DNA from: Myxocyprinus asiaticus
Lineage: Eukaryota; Chordata; Actinopteri; Cypriniformes; Catostomidae
Direction: 5' to 3'
Assembly: GCF_019703515.2 (NCBI RefSeq)
Contig: NC_059372.1
Span: 24,774,931 to 24,838,930, forward strand
Length of the DNA: 64,000 nt
Made by a program: the position numbers and the translations under genes. The notes beneath the pieces are model-generated. The model made no database searches, had not been told where the DNA came from, and worked only from the letters and a program-made list of their open reading frames with translations. Below, piece by piece: positions 56,529 to 64,000 of the stretch (the stretch's first letter is position 1; every line of letters begins with the position of its first letter).

Positions 56529-57006
56529 ATATAGCCTACTTAGGATCAATTATTGGATTGTATTTATGTCTCTAAAAAGTCAGCAAATACCTTTTACAAG
56601 AATTGTATTAAATTTATTTCTGATTTTTATATCTGCTCTGTGGACATCTTAAAGGATCTCATCACTTGGCAACAGACTGCAGAGGACAGTTAATTCAATA
56701 AGAATTGCATTTCTCATTTTCAACTAATTCTTCCTCAAATGTACTAAAAGAATTACTGGAATAGTTACTAGAACCGTTAAGGAACCTGAATCCAAAAATG
56801 GAAATTCTCTCATCACTTGCTCTCCATCATACCATCTCAAATGTGTATGACTTTCTTTCTTCTGCATAACAAAGATTTGTAAAATAATATTTCAGCTCTG
56901 TAGGTCCATACAATGCAAGTGAATGGGTGCCAAAGGCACAAAGGCAGCATAAAAATAATCCATAAGACTCCTGTGGTTAAATCCATATCTTCAGAATTTA
57001 TATGAC

Positions 57007-58958
57007 TGTAACGTTGTTGGCCGCAATGACAATGACAAAAAGACGATGATGATGAAGTAAAGAACCCAAGTGCAAATTTATTCCAACAGTGTATCCAAAA
57101 CCCTAACTACAATCATAAATAAACATAAACATGAACTTGATATAACATAAACTTGGCTTGGCATAACTAGACTTGACATAAACTTGAATACACAACCAAA
57201 GTTACAAACAATCAATACCTCACAATGGACCATGGAAAACATGAGTTAAATACATGACATGGGAGACCACATGACAAAGGTAACCAATAAACACAAAGAA
57301 CTACAAACAAGATAAGATAATCAACCAATGAAAACAAGACACATGAACATGGAGGGAAACATGAAATCACATGACAAAAGAACCACATGACAAGAAACAG
57401 GAACTAGAAATTTCAAAATAACTTTTTTATTTGAAAAATAAAATAAATAAAAAGACATGAAAAACATGAACCAACAAAATACACGACATATCCCCCCCAC
57501 TAAGGGGTGGCTCCCGACACCCCAACACATGAACAAACACATAAAACATGGCATAAACCGTGTGGCTTGGCAAGACCAGGCATGGAGCGTGGGTTCGGAG
57601 AACTGAGGTAGCACCCAAGACTCGGAGGACCGAGGTGGAGCTGGGGGATCGGAGGACAGAGGCGGAGCTGGTGGGACTGAGGACCAAGGCGGAGCCGTAG
57701 GGAAGGAGGTCCCCGGTGGAGCTGCAGGCTCGGATTGACTAAGCATAGCTGTGGGATTGGAGAGCTCAGGTGGAGCCAGGTGACCGACTGACCAAGGTGG
57801 AGCTGGAGGGACGAGGGACCCCAGTGAAGCTGATTGGCTGAAGGACCACGTTGGAGCCGAAGGGACATAGAGCCAAGGTGAAACTGAGGGCTCTGAGAAC
57901 CAAGGCCAGGGTCGGAAGTTCCCCTTGTCTGATCCTGAGGAAACATCCATAGGGTGGGTACAAGAGCGGGAACCTTCTCCAGGTCCAATAGCTCAGATGT
58001 GGCTATGACATGATGTAGAACAGACTCAGGCGTGGCTGTGACTTGGCATGGAGCAGACTCAGGCGTGGCTGTGACGTGGCATGGAGCAGGCTCAGGCGTG
58101 GCTGTGACGTGGCATGGAGCAGGCTGAGGATCCAGGGCAAAAGATGGTGCTAGCTCAGCGGCCATGACGTGGGACTCTGGCTCGGCGGCCATGACGTGGG
58201 ACTCTGGCTCGGCGGCCATGACGTGGAACTCTAGCTCGGCATCCGCCTCCCCCACAGTGAATGTGGAACCAATAATCTGCAGGGTGAGGTCGATATATTG
58301 AGCCAGGCTGTGGGTATTCTGACCGCCTGGCATTAGCAAAGAGAGAGACTCAGTCAGTCCAAAACGAAAAATATATTTGAGGGCAACCTCATTAAAGTCC
58401 ACCTGGCATGCCAGAGCACAAAAGTCCTCCACGTAATCCTCCAGAGGATGATTCCCCTGGTGAAGTCGAAGAAGCTGGATTGCTGGGTTCATATTGAGGT
58501 CAGGTATTCTGTAACGTTGTTGGCAGCAATGAAAATGACGAAAAGAAGATGACGATGAAGTAAAGAACCCAAGTGCAAATTTATTCCAACAGTGTATCCA
58601 AAACCCTAACTACAATCATAAATAAACATGAACTTGACATAACAAACTTGGCTTGGCATAACTAGACTTGACAAACTTGAATACACAACCAAAGTTACAA
58701 ACAATCAATACCTCACAATGGACCATGGAAAACATGAGGGTTAAATACATGACATGGGAGAACACATGACAAAGGTAGCCAAAAAACACAAAGAACTCTA
58801 AACAAGATAACAAGACAATCAACCAATGAAAACAAGACACATGAACATGGAGGGAAACATGAAATCACATGACAAGAGAACCACATGACAAGAAACAGGA
58901 ACTAGAAATTTCTAAATAAAAGATATGAAAAACATGAACCAACAAAATACACATGACA
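57007..58958 (-). mobile_element. small LTR retrotransposon with one gag-like ORF
   Basis: LTRs at 57007-57488 and 58510-58958 are near-identical apart from short indels, with TG...CA ends. Flanks are ATGAC and ATGAT, a 5-bp target duplication with one change. On the minus strand a purine tract (GTGGGGGGGATA) abuts the 3' LTR. Internal sequence is only 1.02 kb and encodes a gag-like protein with no protease, RT or integrase, so copying must rely on another element. No clear primer-binding site was recognised. Confidence 0.85.
57500..58492 (-). CDS. gag-like protein of the small LTR element
   Basis: A 330-codon frame starts 18 bases inside the 5' LTR end. The N-terminus (NPAIQLLRLHQGNHPLEDYV, EDFCALACQVDFNEVALKYI, FRFGL) resembles the capsid end of Ty3 gag proteins (pattern of Leu/Phe in LR-G---DY---F--LA). 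Next come near-identical 9-residue repeats (ESHVMAAEP, about residues 92-119) and 11-residue repeats (PCHVTATPEPA, about 127-160). The C-terminal half is low-complexity. In a second frame (57950-57321) the same DNA reads Pro-rich APPW repeats, more like the usual gag tails of this type, so a frameshift between halves is likely. No zinc knuckle. Confidence 0.6.
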   Translation of the reverse strand: MNPAIQLLRLHQGNHPLEDYVEDFCALACQVDFNEVALKYIFRFGLTESLSLLMPGGQNTHSLAQYIDLTLQIIGSTFTVGEADAELEFHVMAAEPESHVMAAEPESHVMAAELAPSFALDPQPAPCHVTATPEPAPCHVTATPESAPCQVTATPESVLHHVIATSELLDLEKVPALVPTLWMFPQDQTRGTSDPGLGSQSPQFHLGSMSLRLQRGPSANQLHWGPSSLQLHLGQSVTWLHLSSPIPQLCLVNPSLQLHRGPPSLRLRLGPQSHQLRLCPPIPQLHLGPPSLGCYLSSPNPRSMPGLAKPHGLCHVLCVCSCVGVSGATP

Positions 58959-59348
58959 ATGATAGGTGTAGGTGAGAAACCGATCAATATTTAAGTCCAG
59001 TTTTGCTAGAAATTCTTCTCCCTGCCCAGTAGGTGGCGATATGCATGAAGAATGCGAATCACCAAAAACACAAGAAAAAGAATGTGAAAGTGAAATATTG
59101 ACTGAGCAGTGAGGAGAATAGATATTGATCTGTTTCTCACCCTCACCTGTCAAATCACTTCTGAAGACATTGATTTGGAGTCATATGGATTACTTTAATG
59201 CTGACATATGTGATATTTGGAGCTTCAAAATTGTGGCATCCATTCACTTGCATTGTATAGACCAAAAGAGCTGAGAAATTCTTCTAAAAATCTTCATTTG
59301 TGTTCTGCTGAAGAAAGAAAGTCTCTAAATGAGAAACTTTTCCTTTAA

Positions 59349-60118
59349 GAGGAATTGAAATCGGAACTGGAATCGTTCAATTCTTTAAGATTCCCATCCC
59401 TACTTTTGACCAGTTGTTTTTTCAGGGAGGCTCTGATTTCATGACTGCATACTTCAACCATTACGTCAGTGTGTTAATGCATGATAATAAAGCGCAAAAA
59501 AGCATAATAACAAAAAGAAAGTGTGAAAAAAGCAGTGCATTGTTTCTGCCCGTTATACTTGCATTTAATATAAGGGCAAACATGACGTTTAGAGCGGAAT
59601 ACTCAATTATTTTTGTGGAGTAAATGTATTAACTAAGCTGTGATATGTGTGTCCTTCTCATCTGTGTCGGTTTAGTGAACTTGTGCTTGTATGTATGCGC
59701 AAAGTTAACTTGAAACTTGTTTTAGCACAGCGTTTGATTGACAGGTAGAACTTTCACCCTAGAACTCATTGGTAAAAAACCAAGTAAAAAAAGCAAAAGC
59801 TTAAAGTACATTCTCCAGATCTCCGTTGATTAACACTGAGGATAGTGGGCTAACCCCATGCATAGCAAATGAGTTAGATTAAATGGCTTTCACGTAACAG
59901 ACCTAAATAATTATAGAATTTCTCAAAATAATATCTACTGTTGTCTTGTTTAATGGACTTAGTTTAAAATGTGGAAAATACATTTATTTCAAGAAATAAT
60001 ATATGATTATGCCAGGCATTTTGCCCAACAGCGCCATGCAGAGATACTACTTATTACAATATAGTGCACCTACTGTATTTTTGTTACATACACTGCAGCT
60101 CCTGTTTCTCTTTCCAAG
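59349..60118 (+). other. ephb2 intron 9, 3' part
   Basis: No recognisable feature is present before the acceptor CTCTTTCCAAG at 60108-60118. Confidence 0.6.
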
Positions 60119-60241
60119 TGTCTCCAGGAGTGAAGATCTACATTGATCCTTTCACGTATGAGGACCCCAATGAGGCCGTGCGGGAGTTTGCCAAAGAATT
60201 AGATGTGTCCTGTGTGAAGATTGAGCAAGTTATTGGTGCAG
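60119..60241 (+). CDS. ephb2: ephb2 exon: juxtamembrane tyrosines to kinase start
   Basis: A 123-bp exon, donor GCAG|GTGAAA. It encodes [40 protein letters not shown] then G. The two tyrosines in [10 protein letters not shown] are the conserved autophosphorylation sites that hold the kinase inactive until phosphorylated and then recruit SH2 proteins. VIGAG starts the glycine-rich loop completed by the next exon. It joins the previous exon through a split Met codon. Confidence 0.97.
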
Positions 60242-60599
60242 GTGAAAATCACTGTTCACATCGCAGTTGTAGATTTAATACAAATGTAACACTGCAGTGT
60301 AATATATCTGGATTACTAAAGTGCTGAATTGCAGTTCAACCAACCACTTTTGCTTCTCAACTGGCTACTCGACTGCATATAACAGATCAACTGTTAATAA
60401 TCAAGCGTTTAGCAAACCAAGAACTGCAGCTTTTTGTGTTGACACCTTTAATTATATTAAAGGAGCAACAAACCTTTAGTAAACCAGGCTGTTAATTTAA
60501 TTATTTTCAGCTAAATGAATTAAGTTACATAATTTCATTATGCACAATTTCCACATCAACTGGTCTGTAATATGGGATAACTTTGTATTCTTCTGTTAG

Positions 60600-60847
60600 G
60601 TGAGTTTGGAGAGGTATGTAGCGGTAACCTCAGGCTTCCTGGGAAACGGGAGATTCTGGTGGCCATTAAGACTCTGAAATCAGGCTACACTGAGAAACAG
60701 CGGCGAGATTTCCTGAGTGAAGCCAGCATCATGGGTCAGTTTGACCATCCCAACATCATCCACCTCGAAGGAGTGGTGACCAAGAACACCCCAGTTATGA
60801 TCATCACTGAATTCATGGAGAATGGATCACTGGACTCCTTCCTTCGG
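60600..60847 (+). CDS. ephb2: ephb2 exon: kinase N-lobe
   Basis: A 248-bp exon after TTCTTCTGTTAG, donor CGG|GTGTGT. It completes the glycine loop (GAGEFGEV), then [20 protein letters not shown] with the ATP-binding Lys, [20 protein letters not shown] with the helix-C Glu, and [20 protein letters not shown] then FLR with the Thr gatekeeper in the hinge strand. All key N-lobe residues are present, so kinase activity is expected. The catalytic loop, activation segment and C-lobe are beyond the window. Confidence 0.97.
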
Positions 60848-60930
60848 GTGTGTTTCATTGTCTGAGCAAGGAAATAAAGACAACAACATTAATTGTGCTG
60901 CATGTGCCAGTTGAAGCTGACGTGTGTAAT

Positions 60931-62280
60931 CAGGGTTGGGTTGTAACGGAATACATGTAACGGCATTATGTATTCAGAATACAAAAATGAAGTATCAGTA
61001 TTCAGCCCCCGTTATGTTTTCAAGCACCTGTATTCAGAATACAGTTACTTTATAAAAATTGTGTTAGAATACTTTAAGAATACTTCTCTCATATTGACCA
61101 CAAAATAAGACTTTTTTCCTGAACAGCGTGGCTGCGCACTGCACACTTGTCCTCTCGCTGTCTCTTCCCCAGAGAAGCTGCGGTGTTGCCAGGGTTTTAA
61201 TGCCAAATTGGGCTATTTTGAAAACACATTCACGGGTTGTGGTTTTTGGGATACATTAAAAATGGAACGTTGTCACCAAAAGGTTTGATGGTAGACACTG
61301 GATAATGAAAATACAACATATTAATCATGTATAATGATTCCTTGATTGAATATCTGGCAACCACACCGGAATGTTGTTGTATTAATCAGCGCACTGTCAG
61401 ATGTGCACCAGAATCAATACAGCCACACTTTTATACAAATATTACATTCGAGTGCGTGATACATTGTTTCCTGCGATTGTAATTGCTGTTTAAATACATT
61501 TATTTAACATATCATATGAAGTGATTCACAAAAAATCTAAAATTGACAATATCATAATAAAAGAATTAAAGCATACAAAAAAGTGTCAGTAATACAAGAA
61601 GTAGAAATACAATACAAGAAATACAAGTAATAAAAAGGCCTAAATATGGAAGCAAGCCTAGTTTAAATGTATTTACTGCACTGCACTGTTGTCACAGGAC
61701 CTCACTATGTTGCATGTTTAATTTCTGCAAGTGGCATCCAGTTATCATATCAGAAATATGGTTAATTTGGATTTCGTATACAATTTTCTGTCAAAATGTA
61801 TTAATCTTTTTCACTCCAATCAAATAATGGGTTAAGAAGAAAAAATAGTTAAAACTTGAAAAATGTCATTCTGAACATTAACAAACAACCCTGCTTGGTA
61901 GCCACAATGTCACAGCTAGGGGTTTTTGGGTCTTGGATATACAGGCAGCATTTTTCTTGTTGGAAAGTGGACGAGATATTATAGTTCACCACAAACTGGC
62001 TTCTGTTTGCCTTTTGCCGTCCATAAAGAAAAACATAAATGTCCAACTCCATGTCTAATTTAAAGAAATCAAGATAGTGCTAATTTAAAATAGCTAGCTC
62101 AGTGTTCAGAGTCACTTGTTAATAGTGGAGATGTTCAGATAAGATAATGACATATCACACAATTCTTTGAATTCTGAAAATATACTTGTACTCTGAATAC
62201 ATTACTTTTTTATGTGATTTATAGAAATACATTACTAAATACATTTAAGAGGAGAGTATTTAGTATTCAGCCCAACCCTG
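60931..62280. mobile_element. hAT-type non-autonomous element with perfect 8-bp TSD
   Basis: The ends CAGGGTTGGG and CCCAACCCTG are perfect inverse copies. TGTGTAAT flanks both sides (60923-60930, 62281-62288). Subterminal motifs GTATTCAGAATAC, CAGTATTCAGCCCC (left) and ACTCTGAATACATTACT, TAGTATTCAGCCC (right) repeat at both ends. 1,350 bp, with no transposase frame longer than about 70 codons. It starts 83 bp after the kinase exon. Confidence 0.93.
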
Positions 62281-62647
62281 TGTGTAATTTATGGACTAAT
62301 ATCATCACCAAAGGAAACTTCATAATAATGACTGTTTTTACACAGATTTCCCAAATGCTACTCCCATCTGTCTTTGGTCAGAAAAATAGATAGTCCTGCC
62401 CCAAACTCACACCATTGGTGGAGCCAATTTTGCTGTGTTGGAATGGTCGAGATACTCAAACAAAGTAATGTTTTTTTAAAGCACCACAGAGCCACAATGT
62501 TTACACGTTGAGGAAATCAACCTACAAAGGGTTTACTTATCGTTAATAATAACAACAACAAAAATGCACACTTCGGCTTTTATATTGGATTTGTGTGTTT
62601 ATCATTGTATTTACTCAAGGTTACAAAAACTTTTTTTAATGATTTTA

Positions 62648-63106
62648 TTTTATTTGTTTTATTATTATTATATATATTTTTATCCCTTTTCTCCCAATTT
62701 GGAATGCCCAATTCCTACTACTTAGTAGGTCCTCATGATGGCACGGTTACTCACCTCAATCCGGGTGGCAGAGGACAAGTCTCAGTTGCCTCCGCTTCTG
62801 AGACAGTCAATCCGCGCATCTTATCACATGGCTCGCTGTGCATGACACCATGGAGACTCACAGCACGTGGAGGCTCATGCTACTCTCCGTGAACCACGCA
62901 CAACTTACCACGCGCCCAACTGAGAGTGAGAACCACTAATTGCGACCACGAGGTGGTTACCCAATGTGACTTTACCCTCCCTAGCAACCGGGCAAATTTG
63001 GTTGCTTAGGAGACCTGGCTGGAGTCACTCAGCACACCCTGGATTTGAACTCACGACTCCAGGGGAGGTAGTCAGTGTCAGTACTCGCTGAGCTACCCAG
63101 GCCCCC
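62648..63106 (-). mobile_element. full-length tRNA-derived SINE with 16-bp TSD
   Basis: The target duplication TTTTTTAATGATTTTA is perfect (62632-62647, 63107-63122). Minus-strand order: GGGGGCCTGGGTAGCTCAGC (box A), GAGTTCAAATCC (box B), the body shared with the copies at 8295, 27023 and 31566, then a simple AT-rich tail. This is the best full-length copy in the window. Confidence 0.93.
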
Positions 63107-64000
63107 TTTTTTAATGATTTTAATGTAATTTTATTATTATTATTATTATTATTTAAATGCTAAATTACTTTTTCTGTTCCGTACATTTGGATACATGACA
63201 TCCAAATAAAAAATAACCTATTGTATAAATTATTAGTTATAATTTATTTATACAGTTCTGTTGAGGCTTGATTTTGATTGGTTAGCAGACGTTCTAAGGT
63301 GTGCAATTATTTTCCAGTTAATGCACTGCTCTGAAGAAGTTTCAGGTCTTGACCACATAATGGTTCCATATCACTTCACCAAATTACTTCAGTTACTTCA
63401 AAGAGCAGTACAGGCTACCACAGCAAAACCATATAAAACATTGGCTAAGTTAATCGGATAAGAACGACAAACGATGCCTATAATATCCTAATTTTATTTC
63501 AATTTCAGTTGAAACGTGCCCTTGCTCTCTCTCTCGTTCTACTTCGCTCTTGTCTCATCCACACACACACACACATTGTGTAGCAACAGGAAAGCTTTAT
63601 ACAAAAATGGTGACACTGAGAAATATACTTAAACTTACCGCACATCTTTGCGATTTGAAGCAATTTTTTGATGACGAGTGCCACAAGCACTGGTAATTCA
63701 ACACACGATTTCTCTTTCTTTCTCTTGCTTTCACTCATGTGTACACATGCACACAAACACACAAACGCTCTACCTTGTTACTTCAGTAAGTGCTGTAGTA
63801 AAGCAGCACAAGCATCGTAATCCTCCGTTGCTAGTTCTAAAGTGACATTTTTGAACTTGCAACGGAGGCTCAGGCTGTATCAAATCAAGACGCTGAATCT
63901 GTAGCGGAAGAAAATAGTTCCACTCGCAAGAGTGTTTTAAGGATGAAAACCATAAAATGTCTTGAGATAAAACCCTGCATGATGTCTTGAGGTGTGGTAA

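Larger units (their letters stand above)
56777..59348. mobile_element. fold-back MITE split by an LTR retrotransposon
   Basis: The left arm (56777-57006: GTATGACTTTCTTTCTTCTG, CTGTAGGTCCATACAATGCA, TAAATCCATATCTTCAGAA) and right arm (58959-59348: GGTGTAGGTGAGAAACCGAT, CTTCTGAAGACATTGATTTG, TGCATTGTATAGACC, TGTTCTGCTGAAGAAAGAAA) match the arms of 50565-51310 in order. A second inverted pair inside the right part (GAGAAACCGATCAATATT / ATATTGATCTGTTTCTCACC) closes the hairpin. The LTR element sits at 57007-58958. Confidence 0.8.
60848..64000 (+). other. ephb2 intron 11 (open at window end)
   Basis: At least 3.15 kb of intron. It contains a hAT-type MITE (60931-62280) and a full SINE (62648-63106). 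63123-64000 is AT-rich with CT and CA tracts (63515-63575), with no further exon seen. Confidence 0.8.

Noticed and set aside
63040..63106. tRNA-like box A/box B sequences, also at 27345-27408 and 6530-6594
   Set aside because: They are the 5' heads of SINEs, with degraded cloverleaf pairing and SINE bodies attached.
1..64000. CRISPR arrays, operons, prophage or bacterial defence systems
   Set aside because: No regularly spaced repeats with unique spacers and no prokaryotic gene organisation. All recognised coding sequence is vertebrate or of eukaryotic transposons.

Overview
The window is teleost nuclear DNA, most likely from a cypriniform (carp-like) fish. The evidence is intron-split coding sequence very close to vertebrate EPHB2, together with fish-type repeats: tRNA-derived SINEs, Tc1-like elements, hAT-type MITEs, an L1/Tx1 LINE, Ty3 elements and an endogenous retrovirus. 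There are no bacterial-type operons, CRISPR arrays or stand-alone RNA genes.

The only host gene I can support is ephb2, on the + strand. Eight consecutive internal exons are visible: Cys-rich/EGF-like (29513-29668), first fibronectin III domain (32687-33022), second fibronectin III domain in two pieces (52361-52485, 52634-52796), transmembrane (54294-54402), juxtamembrane in two pieces (54544-54608, 60119-60241) and the start of the tyrosine kinase (60600-60847). Every acceptor and donor is AG/GT and every junction keeps the reading frame. The signal peptide and ligand-binding domain must lie upstream, beyond at least 29.5 kb of intron. The rest of the kinase, the SAM domain and the PDZ-binding tail lie downstream.

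Almost everything else that can be identified is transposable DNA, often nested. 1-0.56 kb holds a Tc1 fragment. 1.0-4.1 kb holds a broken L1/Tx1 LINE cut by an ERV LTR fragment. 7.2-10.4 kb holds a Gmr1-like Ty3 element carrying a Tc1 fragment, which itself carries a SINE. 12.0-20.3 kb is a four-layer nest: hAT-like, then Ty3 (Lys-tRNA primed), then hAT-like, then Tc1. 23-28.3 kb holds hAT-like ends, one with a SINE.

Inside ephb2, intron 5 (19.3 kb) is mostly a three-layer nest at 34.1-46.0 kb. It is a long-TIR DNA element, then a GAGTC-repeat DNA element, then an antisense endogenous retrovirus. The retrovirus has a 4-bp target duplication, both LTRs, a primer-binding site matching elongator tRNA-Met and a polypurine tract, with gag, protease and env remnants but no pol. 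Intron 7 holds a hAT MITE with a SINE. Intron 9 holds a fold-back MITE split by a 1.95-kb single-ORF LTR retrotransposon. Intron 11 holds a hAT MITE with a perfect 8-bp duplication and a SINE with a perfect 16-bp duplication.

I see no new cellular pathway here. The most informative signals are the insertion chronology that can be read from the nests, a Tc1 deletion derivative shared by two copies, the pol-less but otherwise well-bounded ERV, and the small gag-only LTR element. Coordinates of repeats without a clear TIR or TSD are approximate. All comparisons were made by eye.
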